DNA from: AP-15 sp963777435
GTDB lineage: Bacteria; Pseudomonadota; Alphaproteobacteria; ATCC43930; CGMCC-115725
Assembly: GCA_963777435.1 (NCBI GenBank)
Contig: CAVZQT010000003.1
Span: 186,001-250,000 of the forward strand
Length of the DNA: 64,000 bases
Reading direction: 5' to 3'
Shown here piece by piece: positions 44,502 through 52,946 of the stretch; position 1 is the first letter of the stretch; every line of letters starts with the position of its first letter. The translations under genes were made by a program, and so were the position numbers. The notes under the pieces were generated by a model that was given only the letters and a program-made list of their open reading frames with translations, had not been told where the DNA came from and made no database searches.

Positions 44502-46442
44502 CTAGACCGATCGCGACGCCGCGATCATTGCCTCGAGCTGCCGCGCCAACTCCGGCAATTGATAAGGCTTGGGAATGAATTTGGCGTCGGCTTCGATCTC
44601 GTCCTCCGGGCGCGAGTAGCCCGACGCCAGCAGCACGCGAATACCGGGTCGTAGCTGCTTTGCCTTGCGCGCCAGCTCGATGCCGTTCATCCCATTGGGC
44701 ATGACGATGTCGGTAAAGAGGACGTCTATCGGTGCGTCACGCCGCAAGATCGTTATCGCCTCAGAGGCGTTTGCCGCCGAGTAAACGTCATAGCCGAGCG
44801 CCCGCAAGGTTTCGACAGCGACGCTCAAGACATCCGGATCGTCCTCGGTGATCAGCACCGTCCCGTTGCGCCGCGCCTCGCTGCCGGCCTCCTCGGATCC
44901 GTTGTCCTGATCCGCCAGCTTTGGGAGAAGCATTCGCACGGTCGTCCCCTGGCCGAGCGCGCTCTCGATCTCGATCTGCCCGTTCGATTGGCGGAGAAAT
45001 CCATAGACTTGGCTCAGACCAAGGCCGCTTCCTTTGCCGGGTTGCTTGGTTGTGTAGAATGGTTCGACGGCTCTTGCCTTGACCTCGGGCGTCATCCCGG
45101 CGCCATCGTCGTGAATCGCGATCATGACGTAGGACCCGGCCGGGATCTCGCCCAGCGACCGGGCGCGATCTTGATCTATCTCGCAGTTCCGGGTCTCGAT
45201 CGTGATCGTGCCCCCGGTCTCCTCCATCGCGTCGCGCGCATTGACGATCAGGTTCAACAGCGCTGACTGGAACTGCGTCTGGTCGATGTTCGATACCCAG
45301 AGTCCGGGATCAAGATTCAATCGGACATCGATGTTTTCGCCTGTCGCGTGATGCAACAAGGCTTCAAACGCGGTTATCAACTCGTTGGCGTTGGCCTTTT
45401 CAGCCTGCAGGCGATGCTGGCGCGAAAACGCCAGCAATTGCTGCGTCAATTTCGCGCCCCGCGCCACCGCCCGCTCGGCAGTATCGAGAAGTTTTTGCGC
45501 CCGCGGATCGCTAACCATTTGCCGCAACAGCGCATGGCTGCCGCTGACCGCGGTCAACAAATTATTGAAATCGTGCGCGACGCCGCCGGTCAGCTGGCCG
45601 ACGGTTTCCATCTTTTGCGCCTGATAAAGTTGTTCCTTGGCCTGTTCCAGGGCGCGCCGCTCAGTGATGTCGCGTGTGATCTTGGTAAAGCCGATCAACT
45701 CGCCATCCTCGTCCTTGATGGCGTCGATCACGACGTTCGCCCAAAAGCGGGTTCCGTCCTTGCGCACCCGCCAGCCTTCGCCTTCGAACCGGCCCTCCGT
45801 TGCGGCCTTGGACAGCACCGCGGCCGGCTCGGCGTTGGCTCGAGCTGCCTCGGTATAAAAGGCCGAGAAATGCTTTCCGATGATTTCATCGGCGGTGTAG
45901 CCCTTGAGCCGTTCGGCCCCCGGGTTCCAGGTTTGGACATTGCCCTGCAAGTCGAGGGTGAACAGCGCGTAGTCGACAACGCTCGAAACCAGCAATCGCA
46001 GCCGCCGTTCGCTGTCTGCCAGCGCTTGCTGCGCCAGGCGCCGCTCGGTCATGTCCCGGGTGATCTTGGCAAAGCCGATCAGCTCGCCATTGCGGTCACG
46101 AACCGCATCGAGCACCGCTAGAGCCCAAAATCGGCTGCCGTCCTTGCGTGCGCGCCAGCCTTCGTCTTCCCATCGCCCGGTTTCGGTGGCGATCCTGATG
46201 GCTTCGGCGGGCTTGTTTTTGGCGCGGTCCTCGGGCGTGAAGAATTGTGCAAAATGTCGGCCGAGGACTTCCTGCTCGGTGTAGCCCTTCAACCGCTCGG
46301 CGCCGGCATTCCAGCTGGCGATCGTCCCGTCGAGGTCAAGCATATAGATCGCGTAATCCGTAACTGCTTGAACAAGCAGTTGAAAACGCTCGCTGACTAC
46401 GTTTATGCGTCGGCCCCAGTTCGACATAAAATGTGTTGGCAC
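44502..46442 (-). CDS. PAS-PAS hybrid histidine kinase with C-terminal receiver
   Basis: 646 residues from GTG 46442 (ATG 46427 is possible). Two PAS domains (about 20-135 and 145-262; both with TRDMTERR/TRDITERR exits), HisKA with H290 (GGVAHDFNNLLTAVSG), HATPase (380-505; LIVNARDAM, GSGLGLSQVYGF) and a receiver with D578 (VLFTDIVMPNGMNG). No membrane segment, so it senses a cytoplasmic cue, possibly redox or light via PAS cofactors. The HDFNN H-box is the HWE-neighbour 'NtrB-like' type. No cognate output protein adjoins. Confidence 0.9.
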   Translation of the reverse strand: MPTHFMSNWGRRINVVSERFQLLVQAVTDYAIYMLDLDGTIASWNAGAERLKGYTEQEVLGRHFAQFFTPEDRAKNKPAEAIRIATETGRWEDEGWRARKDGSRFWALAVLDAVRDRNGELIGFAKITRDMTERRLAQQALADSERRLRLLVSSVVDYALFTLDLQGNVQTWNPGAERLKGYTADEIIGKHFSAFYTEAARANAEPAAVLSKAATEGRFEGEGWRVRKDGTRFWANVVIDAIKDEDGELIGFTKITRDITERRALEQAKEQLYQAQKMETVGQLTGGVAHDFNNLLTAVSGSHALLRQMVSDPRAQKLLDTAERAVARGAKLTQQLLAFSRQHRLQAEKANANELITAFEALLHHATGENIDVRLNLDPGLWVSNIDQTQFQSALLNLIVNARDAMEETGGTITIETRNCEIDQDRARSLGEIPAGSYVMIAIHDDGAGMTPEVKARAVEPFYTTKQPGKGSGLGLSQVYGFLRQSNGQIEIESALGQGTTVRMLLPKLADQDNGSEEAGSEARRNGTVLITEDDPDVLSVAVETLRALGYDVYSAANASEAITILRRDAPIDVLFTDIVMPNGMNGIELARKAKQLRPGIRVLLASGYSRPEDEIEADAKFIPKPYQLPELARQLEAMIAASRSV

Positions 46443-46763
46443 GCTACTCTCTCTGCCTCATGGGCAGAGCCGTGAACGCTTTGTTCGCTTACTCGGTTTC
46501 GAAATTACAAGCGCAGGAGGCATTTCGCAATCGAAGTATCGTCCCCGTGCCGCACCATTCGTGCTTTGAAAACCGTAGAGATGCAAATTCGTCACAGCTG
46601 GTGATCTTCGATACTTGAGTGCGTTGTTTGTTGCCCGACAGCCTGGAAGACGAATATGGCCGACGTCAATGTTGCCGATCTCCCGCTGCGAATGGCCGCA
46701 GGCGCGGCGTGAGCCCGGTAGTCTCCGCTCGCCAATCCACCACAGCCGTTGTCTGATCCCTGA
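46443..46763. other. Gene-free stretch between divergent kinase and nucleoside-transporter genes
   Basis: It must hold the promoters of both flanking genes, but I see no clear -35/-10 pair, operator symmetry or RNA structure. Short open frames here lack protein-like composition. Confidence 0.4.
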
Positions 46764-47999
46764 ATGCGCGGGCTCCTTGGCATCGCTGTGATCCTGCTTC
46801 TCGCCTGGGGATTGAGCGAGGCGCGCGGCCGCGTGCCGTGGCGGGTCGTAATTTTCGGCGTGCTGCTGCAATTCGCGTTGGCGGTGCTGTTCTTGTCGTT
46901 CCCGCCGGCGCGCGCCGCGTTTCTGCTGCTCAATCATGCCGTCGAAAGCTTGCAGCGCGCCACCGAGGCCGGCACCGGTTTTGTCTTTGGCTATTTGGGC
47001 GGCGGCCAATTGCCGTTTACCGAGACCCGGCCCGGCGCCAGCTTTATCTTCGCCTTCCGCGCATTGCCGTTGGTATTGGTCATCAGCGCCCTCGCCACCC
47101 TGCTGTTCCACTGGGGCGTATTGCAACGCATCGTGCAAGCCTTTGCCTGGGTGTTGCGGCGCGCGGTTGGGGTCGGCGGCCCGCTCGGCCTCGGGGCGGC
47201 GGTCCACATCTTTGTCGGCCATATCGAGGCGCCGCTGTTGATCCGTCCTTACCTGATGCGGTTGGCGCGCGGCGAGTTGTTTGCGCTGATGAGTTGCGGG
47301 ATGGCTGGGATCGCCGGCACGGTCATGGTGCTCTACGCCACGCTTGTCGGTAGGGTCATACCCGACGCGCTCGGCAACATCCTGATCGCCGCGGTGATCA
47401 GCACGCCCGCCGCACTCGCGATCGCCGCCCTGATGGTGCCGTTTCAGCCCGACCGGTCCCGGGCGGCCGAGCTCGTGATCGACGACCCGCCGGTCAGCTC
47501 GATGGATGCGATCGCCAAGGGGACCCGCGACGGCATCGTCTTTCTGCTGAACATCACCGCGATGCTGATCGTGACGCTCGCCTTTGTCAGCCTCGTCAAC
47601 GCCGCCCTCGGGCTGTTGCCGGAATTGGGCGGCATGCCGGTAACGTTGCAGCGGCTTTTTGCCTATGCGTTTCGCCCGATTATGTGGCTCATCGGCATCC
47701 CCGGCCCGGAGACCGCGACCGCGGCGACATTGATGGGCACTAAGACCGTGCTCAATGAATTCATCGCTTATGTCGATCTGGCGCATTTGCCGGCGGACGC
47801 GCTGAGCCCGCGCTCGCGCCTGATCATGACTTACGCGATGTGCGGCTTTGCCAATTTCGGCAGCCTCGGCATCCTGATCGGCGGCATGGGGGCGATGGTC
47901 CCCGAGCGCCGCGCCGAGATCGTCGCCCTCGGACTGCGCTCGATCCTCTCCGGCACGCTCGCCACCTGCATGAGCGGCGCCGTCGTCGGCCTGTTGTGA
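46764..47999 (+). CDS. Concentrative nucleoside transporter (NupC/CNT family)
   Basis: 411 residues with 8-10 hydrophobic segments. CNT signatures: SFIFAFRALPLVLVISALAT, LGLGAAVHIFVGHIEAPLLI (inner repeat with Glu), LMSCGMAGIAGTVMVLYATL, and MGTKTVLNEFIAYVDLA with MCGFANFGSLGILIGGMGAM near the C-terminus. It imports nucleosides with Na+ or H+. Its stop abuts the convergent MFS gene. The last 51 bases reappear, slightly diverged, inside the truncated vapC at 50021-50075. Confidence 0.93.
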   Translation: MRGLLGIAVILLLAWGLSEARGRVPWRVVIFGVLLQFALAVLFLSFPPARAAFLLLNHAVESLQRATEAGTGFVFGYLGGGQLPFTETRPGASFIFAFRALPLVLVISALATLLFHWGVLQRIVQAFAWVLRRAVGVGGPLGLGAAVHIFVGHIEAPLLIRPYLMRLARGELFALMSCGMAGIAGTVMVLYATLVGRVIPDALGNILIAAVISTPAALAIAALMVPFQPDRSRAAELVIDDPPVSSMDAIAKGTRDGIVFLLNITAMLIVTLAFVSLVNAALGLLPELGGMPVTLQRLFAYAFRPIMWLIGIPGPETATAATLMGTKTVLNEFIAYVDLAHLPADALSPRSRLIMTYAMCGFANFGSLGILIGGMGAMVPERRAEIVALGLRSILSGTLATCMSGAVVGLL

Positions 48000-49334
48000 T
48001 CACGACGCGTTGGCCGCCGGAGCCGACCTCGCTGTTCCGAGGCCGGAGCAGGCTGCCGCGAGTGCGACCATGATTGCCGCCGCGATGCAGACCGTGCCGT
48101 AGCCGGCAATCGCCATGACCGCGCCTCCAAGCAACGCGCCGACCGCTCCCGCCAGTGACGAGCAGGCGTTAAAGACGCCGAGCGCCTCACCCTTTTCGCC
48201 GGGCGCCAGTTCCGCAGCGAGCGCCGTACCGCTGACACCCAATAGCGGCCAGGCCACGACGAGAATGATAAACCCGCCCAGTGCCAGCGACTCGCCACCC
48301 ATTCGCGAGGCAAAGGCAAGGGCCAGAACCGCGGTGGCGATGGTGCGCACCACAAAGCCCGCCCGCAGCACGAGCCGCGCCCCGCGAGCTTTCGCGAGAG
48401 TGGCCGCCATTGAATAGATCCCAAGGCTACCGGCCGCGGCAAAGGCGTAGGTCGTGGCGGGCACCTTCTGCGAGGTGCTAAACTCCCGAATAAACGCCAG
48501 CGGAAACATTGTCAGCACCGCGCTGATCGCGACAAAGGCCACGAACCACACGATCAGCAAATGCACGAATGGTCTTTCGAGCTCGCGCCGCAAGGTGCAA
48601 AGCCCCGACCAGGTCGGGAGATGGCTCTGCCGCTGTGGTGCCCCAACCCATCCCTCCCCGCCGAGCGGCGGGTGCGCCGCTACCGCGGTGCGTGGAACCG
48701 CGACCTGAACGCCGCGCAAGGTCAGCCACGCGATCGGCACCGCCGCGGCGACCAGCGCCGCCGCAATCCCAAAAGCAAGCGCAAAGCGACCGCCGATCAA
48801 CCCGGCGAGCAGCAGGCCGACGACCTGGCCGAACCCGCTGAACGCCTGCAACGCGCCGATCCGGGCATCCCATTCCTCCTTGGGCCGCACCTCGACGATG
48901 AACATGTTCGCGACGGTGTTGGCGGCGGCAAAGCCGACACCCAGGATCAGAGCTAATGCGGTCTTGATCGGCAGGCCGGTTTGCACCGGCATCAGGATCA
49001 GCATCACCGCCGCCACCAGCATACCGGCGAGCAGAACCTGACGGTGCAGCCGCCTTCGGTCGGCGAGATGACCCCAGAACGGCGAGGACAAACCGGCAAG
49101 ATTCATGACGCTGACAATCGCCCCCGCATGGGTCGAGTCGCCGGCGGAAAGCGGCAGCAGCATCGGCAGCATCCCGCCTTGTACGACGCCAAGGCAGGCA
49201 TAGGCGAAAAACCACGGCTCGATCCACGGCCGCAGATGGCGCGGAAAGATGACGAGCCCGTGCGGTGGATGTGGGCCCGGCAGGTGAGGCCCGAGCCGGC
49301 GCTCCCGGCCCGATGCGTCGCTTGGGTGAACCAT
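48000..49334 (-). CDS. Major facilitator superfamily transporter
   Basis: 444 residues with about 12 hydrophobic segments and the MFS loop-2 region (GHLADRRRLHRQVLLAGMLV). The N-terminal ~35 residues are Pro/His-rich and polar, and the first membrane segment begins near FFAYACLGVVQGGMLPMLLP. A central loop carries many charges. Substrate unknown; the class resembles drug or metabolite:H+ antiporters. Convergent with the nucleoside transporter, no overlap. Confidence 0.88.
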   Translation of the reverse strand: MVHPSDASGRERRLGPHLPGPHPPHGLVIFPRHLRPWIEPWFFAYACLGVVQGGMLPMLLPLSAGDSTHAGAIVSVMNLAGLSSPFWGHLADRRRLHRQVLLAGMLVAAVMLILMPVQTGLPIKTALALILGVGFAAANTVANMFIVEVRPKEEWDARIGALQAFSGFGQVVGLLLAGLIGGRFALAFGIAAALVAAAVPIAWLTLRGVQVAVPRTAVAAHPPLGGEGWVGAPQRQSHLPTWSGLCTLRRELERPFVHLLIVWFVAFVAISAVLTMFPLAFIREFSTSQKVPATTYAFAAAGSLGIYSMAATLAKARGARLVLRAGFVVRTIATAVLALAFASRMGGESLALGGFIILVVAWPLLGVSGTALAAELAPGEKGEALGVFNACSSLAGAVGALLGGAVMAIAGYGTVCIAAAIMVALAAACSGLGTARSAPAANAS

Positions 49335-49420
49335 CGTGCCTGCCTGCCCCCTCTGGCGCCGCGATGCTGATACCGCTCGACGACACGGCGGCCAAGCCTA
49401 ACCTATCGGCGGCAGTTGGC

Positions 49421-49523
49421 GGGAGTGCGCTCTGCGGTTGCGCCCTACACTTGCTTGCCGGCAAGTGACATTCTGATCGGGCGCCTACAAAAAAATGTCG
49501 GATAACATGCTTATGCAAAATCG
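49421..49523 (+). repeat. Dispersed repeat, copy B
   Basis: About 103 bases: GGGAGTGCGCTCTGCGGTT..., CACTTG, GTGACATTCTGATCGGGCGC..., GGATAAC, TTATG, AAAATC. Copy C 565 bases downstream matches along its whole length in the same orientation; together they bracket the vapBC module. Confidence 0.75.
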
Positions 49524-49607
49524 GCTAAATCAGCGCGCCGGCACCGGCGCCTTGTCGAAAAGATTGCTTTTCTTGACTCTGCAACAATCAATGCCAGTTT
49601 CGATTAC

Positions 49608-49856
49608 ATGGAAATTCATCTGTCGCCTGATCAGGAAGCCTACCTTGCGGCACTCGCCGCCAGCGCCGGACGCCGCGCCGACGAGCTGGTGCAGGAGGCG
49701 CTAGCGGAGTGGGAACAGCGGCAAGCCGAGCGCCAGCCGCAAAGATCGAAGCACACCCCGGCGGAAGCCGCGGCCCGCATCCTGGAGCTGCGCAAGGGCA
49801 ATATTTTGCCCAAGGGCGAGACGATCAAAAACCTGATCAACTACGGACGGGCGTGA
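49608..49856 (+). CDS. VapB-like antitoxin
   Basis: 82 residues: MEIHLSPDQEAYLAALAASA starts a ribbon-helix-helix-like N-terminus (long helix to 'EALAEWEQRQAE'), then a basic linker and a C-terminal segment LELRKGNILPKGETIKNLIN used to cap a toxin. The vapC start overlaps its stop (GTGA). Antitoxins of this order bind the toxin and repress the operon. The module is bracketed by repeat copies B and C. Confidence 0.7.
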   Translation: MEIHLSPDQEAYLAALAASAGRRADELVQEALAEWEQRQAERQPQRSKHTPAEAAARILELRKGNILPKGETIKNLINYGRA

Positions 49857-50140
49857 CCTTTATTCTCGATAATTCCGTCGCTATGCGATGGTGTTTCGAG
49901 AGTGCGGCGCATCCCTATGCCGACGGCATTCTGAACAGACTGGCGGCGGGCGAAGATGCCCTGGTGCCGGTGCTGTGGTTTTATGAGGCGAGCGCCGTGC
50001 TGTCGCGCGAGCAGAACCGGGGCACGCTCGCCACCCGGCATGAGCGGAGCCGTCGTCGGCCTCTTGCCATGATCAGTCGGCCTTCGCGGGAATGCGCTGC
50101 GCGGTTCCGCCCACTTGTTGGCGGAAGGGTGACATTCTGA
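49853..50140 (+). pseudogene. VapC PIN-domain toxin, 3' end replaced
   Basis: GTG 49853 starts VTFILDNSVAMRWCFESAAH, with the first catalytic Asp of a PIN domain, and continues ALVPVLWFYEASAVLSREQN with the second acidic residue. From about residue 58 (base 50021) the sequence is not PIN-like: it comes from a segment matching the 3' end of the nucleoside-transporter gene, then from repeat C, and stops at 50140. The third and fourth acidic residues of the nuclease are missing, so the toxin should be dead. Confidence 0.8.
50021..50075 (+). repeat. Duplicated 3' end of the nucleoside-transporter gene
   Basis: Starts GGCACGCTCGCCACC and ends TGATCA; it matches 47952-48002 with a few substitutions and small gaps, including ATGAGCGG.GCCGTCGTCGG. 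The first 15 bases are identical at both sites, and vapC itself reads GGGGCACGCTCG there, so short homology may have guided the recombination. Confidence 0.75.
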
Positions 50141-50189
50141 TCGGGCGCCTACAACCGTTTGGCGGATAACGCGCTTTATGGAAAATCAG
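50088..50189 (+). repeat. Dispersed repeat, copy C
   Basis: About 102 bases with the same architecture as copy B, in the same orientation. The stop codon of the truncated vapC frame lies inside it (GTGACATTCTGA). It ends at the stop of the HNH gene. Confidence 0.75.
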
Positions 50190-50860
50190 GCCGTGGTGGG
50201 CGGGGTATTCCGCTGGGTGTGCGCTAAAATGATCTGCTCGCCAGTGCCTTGGAAGAAGATGAGCAACCAAACCGAAAAGGCTGGGTCATCGTTGGCCCGC
50301 CCATAGAGATATTGAAATGTCTTACCGTCGCCAATGACGATATGGCGCAGTTGTAAGCTTTGGAAGGTGTATAACGCTTCGCGCCAGTGTGGTTTTCTTT
50401 TGTCGATGAACACTAGGGTTATTTCTGCATCAGCGGCTAATCGGGTCTGAAAGTGGTGCCAATAAAGGCCGCGCACGATGCGGTTATTTACGCGCTGCTG
50501 AACCCCCGGAACAACTGGCACGGCGTAACCGTGGCCGAGATAGAGGCCGCTCGGCGTATAGCGTTCGACGAGCTGAGCAGCCGTAACCATACGCTTGAGC
50601 ATCGCCTTATTGCGCCGTATACCGCGCAGGGTCGGTTGCAATCGTTCGGCAGCCTCGGCCGATTCTCCAAAGCTGCCCGCCATAATGCTGAGTTCATTGC
50701 GGAACACTTCATCATCGTTCGACGCGCAGTTGTTGCATCGGTCGCATGCAGGCACAGTAATGAGATTGTCGGGGAGCGGGGGCGTAAACAGCTTTTCAGG
50801 TGGTATGTGATCGCGCGTCGTTGCCGGATTTTCGCAATAGGCGCATAGCTCTTGGTTCAT
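50186..50860 (-). CDS. HNH-type endonuclease-like protein
   Basis: 224 residues. N-terminal zinc-finger HNH pattern: CAYCENPATTRDHIPPEKLF (C-x2-C, then D-H-I-P of the HNH His) and VPACDRCNNCASNDDEVFRN (C-x2-C-x2-C and the Asn). The rest is an unrecognised alpha/beta region (YAVPVVPGVQQRVNNRIVRG, EITLVFIDKRKPHW). HNH proteins of this layout occur in defence loci and mobile DNA. The gene is the outermost of an AT-richer block and its stop touches repeat C. Confidence 0.75.
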   Translation of the reverse strand: MNQELCAYCENPATTRDHIPPEKLFTPPLPDNLITVPACDRCNNCASNDDEVFRNELSIMAGSFGESAEAAERLQPTLRGIRRNKAMLKRMVTAAQLVERYTPSGLYLGHGYAVPVVPGVQQRVNNRIVRGLYWHHFQTRLAADAEITLVFIDKRKPHWREALYTFQSLQLRHIVIGDGKTFQYLYGRANDDPAFSVWLLIFFQGTGEQIILAHTQRNTPPTTA

Positions 50861-50932
50861 CGTGGCGGCGATGTAGTGAAGCGCCAGATTTGTTTCAAGT
50901 TGGGAGTGCGGCGCGCGACTTGGCGCTGTCGC

Positions 50933-51421
50933 TTAGCCGGGGTTGGTCAGGCTAAGGAACGACGCTGCCACACGATTTCCGCTGCGCTCGTTAGCAGGGA
51001 TTCCTCGCAAAGCACCGACGATTTCAGAAATCACGTATCCATAGAGGTAGTCGTCTACACGCCCCAAGTCTTTTTGAACGGTGGTTTGCGATAAGAAGGT
51101 CTTGATCCCGCGAGCAATGGACGAGTCCGGCTCTACGTTGTTTTTGATAATGTATTTTTCTATTTCCGCCCGCTCTGGTTCCGGTATTTTCTGTTCGATC
51201 TCTTGGGTAAAAATAGCCGTCAGAATAACTATTGCTGTATTCTGTTGATTGGCATTATTGTCTTTGACAAAATCTGCATCGATAGCCGTCCGGATGCCCG
51301 GATATATTTTAAACATAGAATTGAGAATTTCACTAAAGCCCACAAGATAGGACATGCTTACCCGAACACCCGAGCGGAAGGCACGTTTTTTGAAAAATGA
51401 AAACCGTTGAAGCATATTCAA
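50933..51421 (-). CDS. Hypothetical protein paired with the PIN-like gene
   Basis: 162 residues; start is TTG 51421, five bases after GGGGAGG-TAACG, or ATG 51415. No family recognised. The sequence is soluble, helical and acidic in the middle (EQKIPEPERAEIEKYIIKNN), with a conserved-looking IVILTAIFTQEIEQ stretch. It is AT-rich and lies 28 bases downstream of the PIN-like gene on the same strand, so the two are probably expressed together; partner, antidote or co-effector roles are all possible. Confidence 0.55.
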   Translation of the reverse strand: MNMLQRFSFFKKRAFRSGVRVSMSYLVGFSEILNSMFKIYPGIRTAIDADFVKDNNANQQNTAIVILTAIFTQEIEQKIPEPERAEIEKYIIKNNVEPDSSIARGIKTFLSQTTVQKDLGRVDDYLYGYVISEIVGALRGIPANERSGNRVAASFLSLTNPG

Positions 51422-51449
51422 CGTTACCTCCCCATTTTTCTACCGATAT

Positions 51450-52304
51450 TTATGGTACTGAACGGATCGCCACCTTGGGGCTCACAAACACATTCTCAAG
51501 TGCCCATTTGGTCTCCTGATAAAGTTTATTCATTTTGTTATCAGAACTTAGAATGCCATCAAAATATGTCCCGTATGTAATAACGATTACATCGATCAAA
51601 TCGTTTCTAATTCTTTCTACCTTAACTTGCTTGGCATCCCCTACGGCCATCCAGTGATGTCCAAGTAAATACATGCACAGTGCCGCCCTAAAAATAAATC
51701 TATTTGGTAATTCCAACGCGTTAGGTAACTCGTTAATTCTAGGGTGCCGCCTAAACATAACCGCCGCAATCATCAAAACATGTTGCATAAATGTGGTGCT
51801 CATTTCTTCTGTATATGGTAAACCCTTTCGGATAATCTGTACTTCATTATATTTAAATTGTTGAGTCATCGCTTCAAGCGCTCCACCGAAATCCTGTGCA
51901 TCCGAGGCTATGCGTTCCATTTGAAGCCTTGCCTCATGACCGTAACTCAAAAGCTGCCGTTGCAAAGCGCGGTTGCCCCGGCGAGCCGCAATTAGGTGGC
52001 GGGCGTATTCCCCAAAACCTTGGGTTTGCTTCTGATCGATCAATCTCCTTTGAAGTCCCGCATTTCGCCCGCTCAATCCGCATACGGCCTGCGTATTTTT
52101 GAGGATAATCACTTGTTTGGGATATTGTGAAAGTATCTCCATCGACCGATACAACATGTCGAGAGTATCTGCTTTATATGCTTCCATAGCAACGTAGTCA
52201 GGCACTACAGCAAAGTGCTGCCGAGAATTCACAAGGTACTCGCGCAACGCATCACATTGTAAATAATTACTATCGACAACTTTGTGTACTCGTGGGGTTA
52301 TCAT
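51450..52304 (-). CDS. PIN-like domain protein of an island
   Basis: 284 residues; ATG 52304 overlaps the recombinase stop (ATGA). N-terminal VHKVVDSNYLQCDALREYLV and AVVPDYVAMEAYKADTLDML carry the first Asp and Glu of a PIN fold; the C-terminal DVIVITYGTYFDGILSSDNK followed by MNKLYQE supplies the later Asp residues, with a ~170-residue helical insertion between. That split-PIN architecture suggests a ribonuclease. AT-rich, clearly unlike the neighbouring core genes. Partner gene downstream; toxin or abortive-infection function is a hypothesis only. Confidence 0.6.
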   Translation of the reverse strand: MITPRVHKVVDSNYLQCDALREYLVNSRQHFAVVPDYVAMEAYKADTLDMLYRSMEILSQYPKQVIILKNTQAVCGLSGRNAGLQRRLIDQKQTQGFGEYARHLIAARRGNRALQRQLLSYGHEARLQMERIASDAQDFGGALEAMTQQFKYNEVQIIRKGLPYTEEMSTTFMQHVLMIAAVMFRRHPRINELPNALELPNRFIFRAALCMYLLGHHWMAVGDAKQVKVERIRNDLIDVIVITYGTYFDGILSSDNKMNKLYQETKWALENVFVSPKVAIRSVP

Positions 52305-52847
52305 GTCGTCAGCCGCAAAATCGTTTGTGGGCTGACATTGTAGCTCCGGGCTATTGAACGCAGCGTTTCGCCGTCCTCGTCGCGCCGCCTGATCGCTTCC
52401 TTCTGCTGGTGCGGTGTGAGGGTAGGCTTGCGACCAAATTTGACGCCTTTGGCTTTGGCGTCGGCGCGGCCTCTGGCGGTGCGTTCCAAGATGCGGCGGC
52501 GCTCCAGCTTCGCCGCAACGCCAAGGATCGCGAACACGATCTCGGCAAAATCCGAGGTCGTATCGAGAAACGGTTCCGCAAGGGAGCGAATGCCCGCACC
52601 GGCCTTCTGCATCTCGCGCGCGATGATCAAAAGGTCGGTCGTGTCACGGACAGCCGGTCAACTGCCGGATGATCACTACGTCGCCGGGGGCGAGCTTGGC
52701 TATCAGCCGTCGAAGCTGTGGCCGTTCGGCGGTCGTTCCGGTGATCTTCTCACGGAATACCTTTTCGCACCCGGCTCGCTTCAATTGGGCAAGCTGGCTG
52801 GTGAGGTCTTGGGCGTCGGTCGAGACGCGCGCATAGCCGTAAATCAT
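52301..52847 (-). pseudogene. Serine recombinase (resolvase/invertase family), two frameshifts
   Basis: ATG 52847 opens MIYGYARVSTDAQDLTSQLA with the catalytic Ser in RVSTD, then TGTTAERPQLRRLIAKLAPG. Around 52655 the frame changes twice in a dozen codons: VDRLS is readable in a second frame and RDTTDLL in a third, which continues through EPFLDTTSDFAEIVFAILGV, KLERRRILERTARGRADAKA and a C-terminal HTH (ETLRSIARSYNVSPQTILRL) to 52301. Two single-base losses explain it. Intact relatives are transposon or island resolvases. Confidence 0.88.
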
Positions 52848-52946
52848 GCTCCGATTCTGGCACAGAATTGTGGAACAGAAAAGTGACGCCTAATCAATGC
52901 CTTGGGTTTGTTCCAAATATCTTGATGTTTGAGGCGAGGGGCAAAC

